Source: an uncultured Collinsella sp. (GTDB lineage: Bacteria > Actinomycetota > Coriobacteriia > Coriobacteriales > Coriobacteriaceae). From it: DNA of 20,196 nucleotides. Positions 7,349 through 15,544 of this stretch are shown piece by piece (positions within the stretch are counted from its first letter, which is position 1; each line of letters starts with the position of its first letter). The notes beneath the pieces were generated by a model. It did no database searches. It was given only the letters and a program-made list of their open reading frames with translations, and was not told where the DNA came from. The stretch is from contig CABUDZ010000030.1 in the NCBI GenBank assembly GCA_902490445.1, positions 1 to 20,196 of the forward strand, in the 5' to 3' direction. A program made the position numbers and the translations under genes.

Positions 7349-10063
7349 CTACTCGGTACGGGCAACCTGGTCGATGCGGTAACCCTCGATCTGGTCGCCG
7401 GGCTTGATGTCCTGGAAGTTCTCCAGGCCAATGCCGCCCTCGGAACCGCTCTTGAGGCTCTTGGCCTCGTCCTTGTAGTGGCGCATCGAGGCGATCTTGC
7501 CGTTGAAGACCACGATGCCGTCGCGCACCAGACGCACGGAATCGGTCGCGGCGATCTCGCCCTCTTCGACACGGACACCGGCGGCGATACCGACTTTGGG
7601 CACCTTGAAGGTGTCCAGGACGGTCGCGGTACCCGTGGAGACCTCGACCTCGGTGGGCTTAAGCATGCCGATACGGGCAGCGTCGAGTTCCTCGAGGCAC
7701 TTGTAGATGACGTCGTAGCAACGGATCTCGACGCCCTCGCGCTCGGCAGCGGAGCGGGCCTTACCGTCGGGACGGACACCAAAGCCGATGATGATGGCGT
7801 TGGAGGCGTCGGCCAGGACGACGTCGGTCTCGTTGATGGCACCAACGGCGGAGTGGATCGTGTTGATACGAACCTCGGACTGATCCATCTTGTCGAGCGA
7901 ATCCTGAAGGGCCTCGATGGAACCCTGGACGTCGGCCTTGATGATCAGGTTGAGCTCCTTGACCTCGGCGTCTGCAATGGTCTCGAAGAGGTTCTCGAGC
8001 GTGACGTGCTTGACGCGGCTCTGCTCCTCGATACGGGCCTTGAGCGAACGCTCGTCGGCAAGGGCGCGAGCCTCGCGCTCGTCCTCGAACACGCGGAACT
8101 CGTCACCGGCGTTGGGCACGGACTGCAGGCCCAGGATCTCGACGGCGTCGGAGGGACCGGCCTCGGTGACGGTGCGGCCCTTGGGGTCGAGCATGGCGCG
8201 GACGCGGCCGTAGGTGAGGCCGGCGACCAGCGTATCGCCCACGTGCAGGGTACCGCGGGTCACGAGCACGGTAGCGACCGAGCCGCGGCCCTTGTCGAGC
8301 TTGGCCTCGAGGACGTTGCCGGAGGCAAAGGTGTCCGGGTTGGCCTTGAGCTCGAGTACATCGGCCTGGAGCAGCACGGTCTCGAGAAGATCGTCGATAC
8401 CGATCTTCTGCTTCGCCGAGATGTTGACGAACATGTTCTGTCCGCCCCACTCCTCGGGGATGACACCGTACTCGGTGAGCTCCTGGCGCACGCGGTCGGG
8501 GTTGGCACCCGGCTTATCGATCTTGTTGACGGCGACGACGATGGGTACGCCGGCAGCCTTGGCGTGGTTGATCGACTCGACCGTCTGGGGCATGACGCCG
8601 TCGTCGGCGGCGACGATCAGAATGACGATGTCGGTCACCTTGGCACCACGGGCACGCATAGCCGTAAAGGTGGCGTGACCCGGGGTATCGATGAAGGTGA
8701 TCTTGCGGTCGTTGATCATAACCTGCGAAGCGCCGATTGCCTGGGTAATGCCGCCCGCCTCGCCGGCAGCGACGCCGGTGTGACGGATGGCGTCGAGGAG
8801 GCTCGTCTTGCCGTGGTCGACGTGGCCCATGACGGTGACGACCGGGGCGCGCGGCTTAAGGTCGGCGGGATCGTCGTAGAACGAGAAGGTGTTCTCCTCC
8901 TCGGGGGTGATGATCTTGATCTGACGGCCCAGGTCGTCGGCAACGAGCTCGACGAGGTCGTCGGACATGGACTGCGTCATGGTGAGCGGCGTACCCAGCA
9001 GGAACAGGCGCTTGATGATGTCGTTGGCCGGAACGTCGAGCGCCTCGGCAAGCTCCTGGACGGTAACGCCCTGGGAGACCTTGATGGCGTCGAGCTCCTC
9101 GGGGTTCACGCCCTGGGCCAACGCCTCCTCTATCTTGCGCTCCTCCTGAGCCTTGGCAGCCTCGCGCTCGCGCTTCTCCTTGCGCTTCTTGCGGCGACCG
9201 GTGGACTCACGAGAGGCCTCCTCGACGGCAGCACGAGCCTCCTCGAGCACCTTCTCGCGGCTGTACTCCTCGGCCTCGCGAGCCATGCGGCTATAGCGGT
9301 CCTCTTCGTTGTTGTGACCGCCCTTGCGCTTCTTGCCCTTGCCCTGCTTATCGGGGTTGGGGAAGTTCATGCCGGCAGCGACGTTGTTGCTGGCGTTGGT
9401 GCGATGGCTGTGCGGACGGCTCTCGGAGGCGTTGCGCTCGGAGTTGTTGTCGGAAGCGTTGCGATCGTTACGACGGCCACCGCGGCGGTCGTTGTTGCCG
9501 CCACGACGGTTACCGCGCTCGGCGGCGCGCTCGGCCTTGGCCTTGTCCTCGGCGTCCTTCTTCTCCTTGAGCACGGTCTCCTGTGCGGCAATCTGGTCGA
9601 GCAGCGAACGGAAGCGCGAACCGGAGTCGGAAGCGGGAACGGCGCGGCGCTGGGCCTCGCGGGCAGCCTCCTCCTTCTCGCGGGCAAGGCGCTCCTGCTC
9701 GGCCTTCTTCTTGGCCTCGGCCTCGGCGCGGGCGGCCTCCTCGGCAGCCTGGGCTGCGGCAAACTGGCGGCGTTCCTCCTCACGTGCCTTCTCGGCAGCG
9801 ATGCGCTCGCGCTCGGCCTCGGCGGCGCGAGCGGCCTCCTCGGCGGCAGCTGCCTGCTCCTCGGCCTGCTTGGCGGCCTCGACTTCCTGGGCGCGGGCCT
9901 CGATCACCGAGGCGAGCTGCTTGCGGACCATAGCGACATAAGCGTCCTCCAAGGTGGAGGAAGCGGACTTAGCGGGAATCTTCATATCGGCGAGATGACC
10001 CATCAGTTCCTTGGAGGTCATGCCGAACTCTTTGGCCAGGGTGGACACACGGACTTTTGCCAT
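7349..10063 (-). CDS. infB: Translation initiation factor IF-2
   Basis: GTPase that brings initiator fMet-tRNA to the 30S subunit and promotes subunit joining. The 904-residue protein starts with an IF2_N module (VRVSTLAKEFGMTSKELMGHL). A long Ala/Glu/Arg-rich helical linker follows (about 55-320) with an Arg/Asn/Gly-rich patch near 185-230. A second IF2_N module lies near 325-385. The G domain has G1 GHVDHGKT (about 411), G3 DTPGHA (about 458) and G4 NKID (about 511), followed by beta-barrel and C1/C2 domains ending in GDQIEGYRIDQVART. The start ATG follows AGGTG. The low-complexity linker makes the opposite strand open for 874 codons, which is an artefact. nusA is upstream without the usual ylxR and ylxQ in between. 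Confidence 0.97.
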   Translation of the reverse strand: MAKVRVSTLAKEFGMTSKELMGHLADMKIPAKSASSTLEDAYVAMVRKQLASVIEARAQEVEAAKQAEEQAAAAEEAARAAEAERERIAAEKAREEERRQFAAAQAAEEAARAEAEAKKKAEQERLAREKEEAAREAQRRAVPASDSGSRFRSLLDQIAAQETVLKEKKDAEDKAKAERAAERGNRRGGNNDRRGGRRNDRNASDNNSERNASESRPHSHRTNASNNVAAGMNFPNPDKQGKGKKRKGGHNNEEDRYSRMAREAEEYSREKVLEEARAAVEEASRESTGRRKKRKEKREREAAKAQEERKIEEALAQGVNPEELDAIKVSQGVTVQELAEALDVPANDIIKRLFLLGTPLTMTQSMSDDLVELVADDLGRQIKIITPEEENTFSFYDDPADLKPRAPVVTVMGHVDHGKTSLLDAIRHTGVAAGEAGGITQAIGASQVMINDRKITFIDTPGHATFTAMRARGAKVTDIVILIVAADDGVMPQTVESINHAKAAGVPIVVAVNKIDKPGANPDRVRQELTEYGVIPEEWGGQNMFVNISAKQKIGIDDLLETVLLQADVLELKANPDTFASGNVLEAKLDKGRGSVATVLVTRGTLHVGDTLVAGLTYGRVRAMLDPKGRTVTEAGPSDAVEILGLQSVPNAGDEFRVFEDEREARALADERSLKARIEEQSRVKHVTLENLFETIADAEVKELNLIIKADVQGSIEALQDSLDKMDQSEVRINTIHSAVGAINETDVVLADASNAIIIGFGVRPDGKARSAAEREGVEIRCYDVIYKCLEELDAARIGMLKPTEVEVSTGTATVLDTFKVPKVGIAAGVRVEEGEIAATDSVRLVRDGIVVFNGKIASMRHYKDEAKSLKSGSEGGIGLENFQDIKPGDQIEGYRIDQVARTE

Positions 10064-10084
10064 ATGACTTCACCTACCCTTTCT

Positions 10085-10099
10085 GGCACCTTGGGTGCC
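10085..10099 (-). other. Small hairpin before infB
   Basis: GGCACC (10085-10090) pairs with GGTGCC (10094-10099) around a 3-nt loop, 21 nt before the infB start codon. It is one of two hairpins in the 91-nt nusA-infB gap and could modulate infB translation or protect a processed mRNA end. There is no T-run. Confidence 0.4.
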
Positions 10100-10123
10100 T
10101 AGAGACTGAACGAGCGTGGGAGA

Positions 10124-10146
10124 CGCGCCGGGACCCGCCCGGCGCG
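10124..10146 (-). other. 9-bp GC-only hairpin after nusA
   Basis: CGCGCCGGG (10124-10132) pairs perfectly with CCCGGCGCG (10138-10146), 8 nt beyond the nusA stop. All nine pairs are G-C. It lacks a U-tract, so full termination is unlikely; partial pausing, Rho protection or mRNA processing are possible. It sits exactly where ylxR and ylxQ are found in many relatives. Confidence 0.45.
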
Positions 10147-10154
10147 ACCGCGCG

Positions 10155-11402
10155 CTAGATCAGGTCCTCCGCATCATCGAAGGCGTCGGTGTCGTGGACA
10201 CCGCAGAAACGGGAGCCGGGACGAGCCTGGTTGCGGCACTGGATGCCGTCCTCGGACACGTACTCGCAGCGGCGGACGTCCTCGTCCTCCTCGTCACCGA
10301 TCAGGTCGGCGGCGGGCTCCTCGTGAACGGGAACGTTCTTGAGGATGTCGGCGGCAAGCGTCTCGGACTTGATGTCAATGTGCCAGCCGGTCAGGCGCGC
10401 AGCGAGGCGGGCGTTCTGGCCCTCCTTGCCGATGGCGAGGGACAGCTGGTCATCGGGCACGATGACGCCGGCATAGGCCTTCTCCTCGTCGATGAGGACG
10501 CGGGTGACCTTAGCGGGCGACAGGGCGTTGGCGACGTAGACGGCAGGATCGGCATCCCACAGGATGACGTCGACGCGCTCGCCACGGAGCTCGCCCACGA
10601 CGGCGCGAACACGACTGCCCTTGGGGCCGACGCAGGCACCCACGGGATCCAGACGGTCGTCAAGCGAGTGGACGGCGACCTTGGAGCGCTGGCCGGGCTC
10701 GCGGGCGATCGACTTGATCTGGACGGTGCCCTCATAGATCTCGGGCACCTCCTGCTCAAACAGACGACGCATGAGCTCGGGGTGGGTACGGGAGATGACA
10801 ATCGGCGGACGGCTGTGCTCGCCACGAACCGGCTGCAGGTTGGAGTTGGGGTCGCGAACGTCGATGATCACGGCCTTGATGTGCTGGTTGTGCAGGTAGC
10901 GCTCGCCCATCGGACGCTCGTTGCGCTCGTTCTCGTAACGACGCTGATCGAAGTGCGGAAGCTCAGCCTCGACGCCCTCGCGAATCTTGACAATCGTGAA
11001 GTCGGGCGTGGACTGCAGCACGGTACCGCTGATGAGGTCACCGATGCGGCCGGAGAACTCCTCGTAGATCTGCTCGCGGGCGGAGTTGCGCACGATGGCG
11101 TTGATCTCGGCCTTGGCGTGCTGGGCAGCGATGCGGCTCGTGTTCTTGGGGGTGACGTCGATTTCCTCGAACTCGGTGAAGTTGCCCTCCTCGTCCATGG
11201 AATCGTCGATCGGCTCCAGGCGGTAGACGTAGATCTTGCCGGTGGTGCGGTCGATGGTCACCTTGGCGCCCCACTCAAGATGCAGGATCTCGGCATAGCT
11301 CTTGGCGAGCGACTGCTCCAGGCGGTCGATCAGGTAGAGCTGGTCGATGTGCTTCTCCTGGCAAAGCTCCATCAGGGCGGACATCATGTCGGATGCTGCC
11401 AT
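10155..11402 (-). CDS. nusA: Transcription elongation/antitermination factor NusA with a Cys/His-bearing C-terminal tail
   Basis: Binds RNA polymerase and nascent RNA and affects pausing, termination and antitermination. An N-terminal polymerase-binding domain (about 1-125) is followed by an S1 domain that includes an insert with YENERNERPMGERY. Two KH domains follow, marked by DPVGACVGPKGSRVRAVVGE and LSLAIGKEGQNARLAARLTG. The last 60 residues are unusual: an acidic DEEDEDV stretch leads into C379-x9-C389-x10-C400-x2-H403 and then another acidic end. The Cys/His spacing looks like a small zinc-binding motif; metal binding is inferred. The ATG follows GAAGGAAAG and is one base after the rimP stop. 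Identity is certain. Confidence 0.97.
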   Translation of the reverse strand: MAASDMMSALMELCQEKHIDQLYLIDRLEQSLAKSYAEILHLEWGAKVTIDRTTGKIYVYRLEPIDDSMDEEGNFTEFEEIDVTPKNTSRIAAQHAKAEINAIVRNSAREQIYEEFSGRIGDLISGTVLQSTPDFTIVKIREGVEAELPHFDQRRYENERNERPMGERYLHNQHIKAVIIDVRDPNSNLQPVRGEHSRPPIVISRTHPELMRRLFEQEVPEIYEGTVQIKSIAREPGQRSKVAVHSLDDRLDPVGACVGPKGSRVRAVVGELRGERVDVILWDADPAVYVANALSPAKVTRVLIDEEKAYAGVIVPDDQLSLAIGKEGQNARLAARLTGWHIDIKSETLAADILKNVPVHEEPAADLIGDEEDEDVRRCEYVSEDGIQCRNQARPGSRFCGVHDTDAFDDAEDLI

Positions 11403-11403
11403 C

Positions 11404-11898
11404 TTACTTTCCTTCCTTCGCGGGCTTGAAGTCGTAGGTGGGCTTCAACTTGCACTTTTTAACATCAGAGAAATCGAGGGTGACGGACTCGCCGTCCTCG
11501 AGCTCGAGGGTCACGTCGGTCTCGGTCGAAGCGGCAATCTTGCCGGCGTACTTGCGACGGCCCTCGGTGGCGGTGGAGGTGAGCTCACAGTTCTCGCCCA
11601 CAAAGCGGGCAAAGTCGCACGGGCGGCGCAGCGGGCGCGCCATACCCGGGCTCGACACCTCGAGCGTATAGCTCGAAGAGATGGGGTCGAGCTCCTCAAT
11701 CACATCGCCGACCCACTTGGTGTTGGCCGTGACGTCATTGAGCGACAGGCTCTGGCCCTCGGCACCCTCGATACGCACACGCACGCAGGGGGCCTTGGTG
11801 GCACCCACGAGCTCGACGTCAACGATGTCGACATCGTGCTGGGGAGCAACGGCCTCGAGCGCGTCGATGATCGCCTGCTCGGTCTTAGTTTTGACCAT
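11404..11898 (-). CDS. rimP: Ribosome maturation factor RimP
   Basis: Assists early 30S subunit assembly. The 164-residue product has the two-domain RimP layout. The N-terminal part is MVKTKTEQAIIDALEAV and HDVDIVDVELVG. SLNDVTANTKWVGDVIEEL and the hallmark SYTLEVSSPGMARPLRR follow, then a small SH3-like barrel (GRRKYAGKIAASTETDVTLEL). I chose the ATG at 11896-11898 because GGAGGTG precedes it by about 7 nt. A longer open frame to 12153 runs through the terminator and promoter and encodes nothing RimP-like. It is the first gene of the long leftward operon and abuts nusA. Confidence 0.95.
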   Translation of the reverse strand: MVKTKTEQAIIDALEAVAPQHDVDIVDVELVGATKAPCVRVRIEGAEGQSLSLNDVTANTKWVGDVIEELDPISSSYTLEVSSPGMARPLRRPCDFARFVGENCELTSTATEGRRKYAGKIAASTETDVTLELEDGESVTLDFSDVKKCKLKPTYDFKPAKEGK

Positions 11899-11918
11899 TG
11901 CGGCACCTCCATCCATAC

Positions 11919-11951
11919 AAAAAAGAAGCGGGGCCGAAACCCCACTTCTTT
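11919..11951 (-). terminator. Intrinsic terminator in the rimP leader (likely attenuator)
   Basis: Read leftward, AAAGAAG then GGGG pair with CCCC and CTTCTTT around a TTTCGG loop, with one mismatch (stem 11922-11933 with 11940-11951). The hairpin runs into six T residues (the A-run at 11919-11924). It lies between the promoter at 11977-12005 and the rimP Shine-Dalgarno site (about 11905-11911). Any transcript from that promoter must read through it to reach rimP-nusA. No leftward gene ends upstream, so attenuation is the simplest reading. Confidence 0.75.
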
Positions 11952-11976
11952 CAATTACAACTTCATTTGCAAGCAA

Positions 11977-12005
11977 ACTATACCAATACCTGCGAAAACG
12001 TGCAA
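11977..12005 (-). promoter_or_regulatory. Sigma-70-type promoter for the rimP-nusA-infB operon
   Basis: On the minus strand TTGCAC (12000-12005) is followed by exactly 17 nt and then TATAGT (11977-11982), with TGG immediately before, forming an extended -10. Transcription would start near 11970 and give a leader of about 70 nt that contains the attenuator hairpin. A three-codon ATG AAG TTG TAA frame begins at 11966 in this leader, but it has no ribosome binding site. Confidence 0.7.
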
Positions 12006-12268
12006 GCACAGTACGAATCTGCAGGTCAGCGTGCGCACAGCTTCTCCACAAGAATAGGACAATTGGTCGAGGAACCCCATGCGGCGCACCCTCAACAGCC
12101 CCAAAACGGGCCATGCGTCCCAGCGTGCCGACCGAATCGGGCCCTATGGGCATTCCATCCTTGGGCGCACATCGGCCAGACTAGAGCCGAGAGGCATTCT
12201 GTAGCGAGAAAGCCTGCCGCACGCATTGACCGCACAACCTTCCAGCATCTCTACGGCAAGGAGGATCC
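12006..12268. other. Non-coding divergent spacer
   Basis: This spacer separates the leftward rimP promoter from the rightward lipoprotein gene. Open frames on both strands here lack ribosome binding sites and familiar sequence. A TTGACC at 12226-12231 could be a -35 box for the lipoprotein gene, but no good -10 box follows at 16-18 nt. Nothing else was recognised. Confidence 0.4.
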
Positions 12269-12841
12269 ATGGAACGCCTAGGCACCCTCTGCGCGACCGC
12301 GCTCGTCGTCGCTGCCTGCTCGTTCGCTCTGACGGGCTGCAACAACATCGATGGCAAAACCGGAACATGCGAACCGGATCGTGGCAGCACCAAAGCCATC
12401 GAGAATACCGAACCCCCGGTAAGCTTTGACAAAATAGACGAAGACATCGACGATCCCCAGGGCTTAGGTCCCGACCCTCAAGAACAGTTCCCCATCGACC
12501 TTGAGGCAGACGAGAACTTCCATGTTACCTGCGTGGGCAAGGACACAGACGGCTACGGCGACGCCGCGCTCGTCTTTACGGTAACCAACTACACCGGTGT
12601 CGACATGATGTTTGGCGATGTGGACTCCTATGCCTACGTCAACGGCGTGGTCCGCGATGTGCGCATGCGCCAGCAGGTCGCAGCGGGCGAGGAAACGCGC
12701 GCCATGCTCACCTTTGTGGGCACCTTCGACGACCCGGACTTTGATGTGAACAACGACCTCAACGACATCTACCTCAACATTTGGATGTTCGAAGAGGCAA
12801 CGGGCAACGTTTACTTTAGGGACCTCGTACACATCCCATAG
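12269..12841 (+). CDS. Predicted lipoprotein of unknown function
   Basis: A 190-residue protein exported and lipid-anchored to the outer face of the membrane. The signal peptide has a short charged start (MERLG), a hydrophobic stretch and a lipobox LTGC with the modified cysteine at C24; C17 (VAAC) is a weaker alternative. A disordered acidic/Pro region follows to about residue 75. An apparent beta-sandwich then runs to the end (VTCVGKDTDGYGDAALVFTVTNYT, then EETRAMLTFVG-like strands). The layout resembles DUF4352/DUF5067-type lipoproteins with an immunoglobulin-like fold, but I do not recognise the family with certainty. AAGGAGG lies 4 nt before the ATG. It is a lone rightward gene between two leftward operons and ends at a bidirectional terminator. 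Confidence 0.88.
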   Translation: MERLGTLCATALVVAACSFALTGCNNIDGKTGTCEPDRGSTKAIENTEPPVSFDKIDEDIDDPQGLGPDPQEQFPIDLEADENFHVTCVGKDTDGYGDAALVFTVTNYTGVDMMFGDVDSYAYVNGVVRDVRMRQQVAAGEETRAMLTFVGTFDDPDFDVNNDLNDIYLNIWMFEEATGNVYFRDLVHIP

Positions 12842-12882
12842 AAGACGGTGCGACACACCGACTAAGCAGGACACACAACACA

Positions 12883-12918
12883 AAACGAGGGACGACCCAA
12901 CCGGACCGTCCCTCGTTT
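12883..12918. terminator. Bidirectional terminator between the lipoprotein gene and leuS
   Basis: AAACGAGGGACG (12883-12894) pairs perfectly over 12 bp with CGTCCCTCGTTT (12907-12918), with a 12-nt loop. Rightward it ends in GTTTATT and leftward in GTTTTG, so it can serve both converging genes. Confidence 0.8.
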
Positions 12919-12945
12919 ATTGCATGTCAGCTTTACGCGCAGTGC

Positions 12946-15522
12946 TTACTTGACCACCAGGTTGACCAGCTTGCCGGGTACGCAGATGGCCTTGACGACC
13001 GTCTTGCCCTCGAGCCACTTGGCGACGGCTTCCTCAGCGGCAGCCTGCATCTCCTCGTTGGAGGCGTCGCGGGCGACGTCGATGCGGCCGCGGACCTTGC
13101 CGAGCACCTGTACGACGATCTGCACCGTGTCCTCGATGGACTCGGCCAAGTCGAACTCGGGCCAGGCGGCGGTGTAGGCATTGCCCTCGCAGCCGAGCGC
13201 CTCATGCCACAGCTCGTCGGCCCAGAACGGGCAGATGGGGGCAAGGACGCTCACGATATCCTTAGCCACGCCGTAGCACATCGCCTTGTCACGGGAAGCG
13301 CCCTCAGTAGCATTGAGGTAAGCACTCGCGGCATTGACGAGTTCCATGACGGCCGAGATGGCGGTGTTGAACTGGCCTCGGTCAAAGTCCTCGGTGCACT
13401 TGGCGATAGTGCGGTGACGCTCGCGATAGAGCTTCATCGCGGTCTCGTCGAGCGCGGACTTGTCGAAGGCCACGTTGGCGTCGCCGGACTGGACGAGCTG
13501 CCAAACGATACGCCAGGCGCGCTTAATGAAGCGGTTGGCGCCCTCAACGGCCTTGGGATCCCAGTCGAAGTCCTTCTCGGGCGGGGCGATAAACAGGATC
13601 GCCAGACGCATGGTGTCGGCGCCGTAGGGCTCGATGACCGAGCTCGGGGGCACGACGTTGCCCTTGGACTTGGACATGGTGTCGCCGTTCTCGTCCTTAA
13701 CCATGCCCTGGCACAGCAGGTTGGTGAAGGGCTCGTCCACACTCAGCAGGCCCAGGTCGCGCAGCGCCTTGGTAAAGAAGCGGCTGTAGAGCAGGTGCAA
13801 AATGGCGTGCTCGATGCCGCCGATGTAGTTATCGACGGGCATCCAACGGTCGGCGGCTTCGCGGGAGAAGGGCAGCTCGGTGTTGTGCGGGTCGGTATAG
13901 CGCAGGTAATACCAGCTGGAGCAGGTAAAGGTGTCCATGGTATCGGTCTCGCGCTTGGCCGGGCGGCCGCAGACCGGGCAGGTGGTCTCGTAGAAGTCCT
14001 TGCACTCGGCAAGCGTCTCGCCGGCGCCCAGGTCCAGGTTCTCGGGCAGCGTCACCGGCAGCTGATCCTCGGGCACGGGCACAATACCGCAGTGCTCGCA
14101 GTGAATGGCCGGGATGGGGTTGCCCCAATAACGCTGGCGGCTGATGAGCCAGTCGCGCAGGCGGAACTCGACCTTGCGACGACCGCAGCCCATGGCCTCG
14201 AGGTCGGCCACGATCGCAGCCTCGCCCTCGGAGTGCTTACCGCCGCGCATGCCGGTGTACTTGCCGGACTGGACGAGCGTGCCCTCGGCAGCGTGGGCGC
14301 AATCCCAGTCGACGGTCTCGGCATGGAAGGTATCGATGGTCTCGCCGCTGGCCTCGACGGCAGCGCGATCATCGTCGTCCAAGATGATCGGCACGATCGG
14401 CAGATCATACTTGCGGGCAAACTCAAAGTCGCGCTGGTCGCCGCAGGGAACGGCCATGACGGCGCCGGTGCCGTAGTCAGCCACGACGTAGTCGGCAACC
14501 CACACGGGGACCTTTTCGCCGTTAACGGGGTTCACCACGTAGCGGCCGGTAAAGGCACCGTGCTTCTCGAGAGTGCCCTGGGCACGCTCGACGGCAGAAA
14601 TGTGCTTGGAGTCCTCAACGATCTTGGTGACGGCCGCCTCGTACTCCGTGCCCTCGACGAGCTCGTGCAGACGGGCGTACTCGGGAGCCAGGACAAAGAA
14701 GGAGACGCCAAAGAGCGTGTCGGCGCGCGTGGTGAAGACGGTGATCTTGCCCTCGTCGCCCTCGATGGGCTTGCCATCGGCATCGCACAGGGTAAAGTCG
14801 ACCTCGGCGCCCTCAGAGCGACCGATCCAGTTGGCCTGCATCTGCTTGACGCGCTCGGGCCAGCCGGGGAGCTTCTCCAGGTCGTCGAGCAGCTCCTGGG
14901 AGTACTCGGTGATCTTGTAGTACCACTGCTCAAGGTCGCGCTTCTCGGGCTCGGTGCCGCAACGCCAGCACTTGCCCTCGGTCACCTGCTCGTTAGCCAA
15001 AACGGTCTTGCAGGTGGGGCACCAGTTAACCGGATTCTTCTTACGATAGACCAGGCCCTTTTCCCACATCTTCTCAAAGATCCACTGGCCCCAGCGATAG
15101 TAGTCGGGGCTGCAGGTCTTAACGGTGCGATCCAGGTCGTAGGAGAAGCCCATGCGCCTCATCGTGGCGAGCGCCTGGTCCATGTTCTTATACGTCCAGG
15201 CGGCAGCCTGCGTGTTGTGCTTGATGGCAGCGTTCTCAGCGGGCAGGCCAAAGGCGTCAAAGCCGATGGGGTGCAGCACGTCAAAGCCGCGCATGCGGGC
15301 CTGACGGGCCATGGCATCGCCGATGGTGTAGTTGCGCGCGTGGCCCATGTGCAGGTCGCCCGACGGATACGGGAACATTTCGAGCACGTACTTCTTGGGC
15401 TTGCTGGCGTCGGTGTCGACGGCAAAGAGGTTGGAGTCCTCCCAGGCCTTCATCCACTTGGACTCAATGGCCTGCGCGTCGTAAGCAGGGATCTCATCCT
15501 TATGATCTGTGCAATCGCACAT
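12946..15522 (-). CDS. leuS: Leucyl-tRNA synthetase
   Basis: Charges tRNA-Leu with leucine. From the chosen start the protein has 858 residues, normal for bacterial LeuS. The class I HIGH motif appears as PYPSGDLHMGH (HMGH at 58-61). The KMSKS loop reads TMSKS (615-619). A zinc-type CPTCKT...CWRCG pair follows the first catalytic segment, the CP1 editing domain with FTTRADTLFG and DYGTGAVMAVP is present, and further CEHCG and CPVCG pairs occur. The start is the ATG at 15520-15522 (MCDCTDHKDEI), preceded by AAAGGAG at a good distance. A longer frame to 15699 only translates the palindromic leader. It is monocistronic, ending at a strong terminator. Confidence 0.96.
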   Translation of the reverse strand: MCDCTDHKDEIPAYDAQAIESKWMKAWEDSNLFAVDTDASKPKKYVLEMFPYPSGDLHMGHARNYTIGDAMARQARMRGFDVLHPIGFDAFGLPAENAAIKHNTQAAAWTYKNMDQALATMRRMGFSYDLDRTVKTCSPDYYRWGQWIFEKMWEKGLVYRKKNPVNWCPTCKTVLANEQVTEGKCWRCGTEPEKRDLEQWYYKITEYSQELLDDLEKLPGWPERVKQMQANWIGRSEGAEVDFTLCDADGKPIEGDEGKITVFTTRADTLFGVSFFVLAPEYARLHELVEGTEYEAAVTKIVEDSKHISAVERAQGTLEKHGAFTGRYVVNPVNGEKVPVWVADYVVADYGTGAVMAVPCGDQRDFEFARKYDLPIVPIILDDDDRAAVEASGETIDTFHAETVDWDCAHAAEGTLVQSGKYTGMRGGKHSEGEAAIVADLEAMGCGRRKVEFRLRDWLISRQRYWGNPIPAIHCEHCGIVPVPEDQLPVTLPENLDLGAGETLAECKDFYETTCPVCGRPAKRETDTMDTFTCSSWYYLRYTDPHNTELPFSREAADRWMPVDNYIGGIEHAILHLLYSRFFTKALRDLGLLSVDEPFTNLLCQGMVKDENGDTMSKSKGNVVPPSSVIEPYGADTMRLAILFIAPPEKDFDWDPKAVEGANRFIKRAWRIVWQLVQSGDANVAFDKSALDETAMKLYRERHRTIAKCTEDFDRGQFNTAISAVMELVNAASAYLNATEGASRDKAMCYGVAKDIVSVLAPICPFWADELWHEALGCEGNAYTAAWPEFDLAESIEDTVQIVVQVLGKVRGRIDVARDASNEEMQAAAEEAVAKWLEGKTVVKAICVPGKLVNLVVK

Positions 15523-15544
15523 ATCAGCTCCTTTAATCTTGCTG

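Noticed and set aside
7478..10102. 874-codon open frame opposite infB
   Set aside because: It is the antisense of a GC-rich, codon-biased gene with an Ala/Glu/Arg linker. The translation is low-complexity Leu/Gly/Val/Asp with no domain, and there is no convincing ribosome binding site.
10116..11429. 437-codon open frame opposite nusA
   Set aside because: Same antisense artefact; nusA carries S1 and KH signatures on the other strand.
11899..12153. 85-residue N-terminal extension of RimP
   Set aside because: It would run through the proposed promoter and terminator, does not resemble RimP, and the GGAGGTG before 11898 marks the true start.
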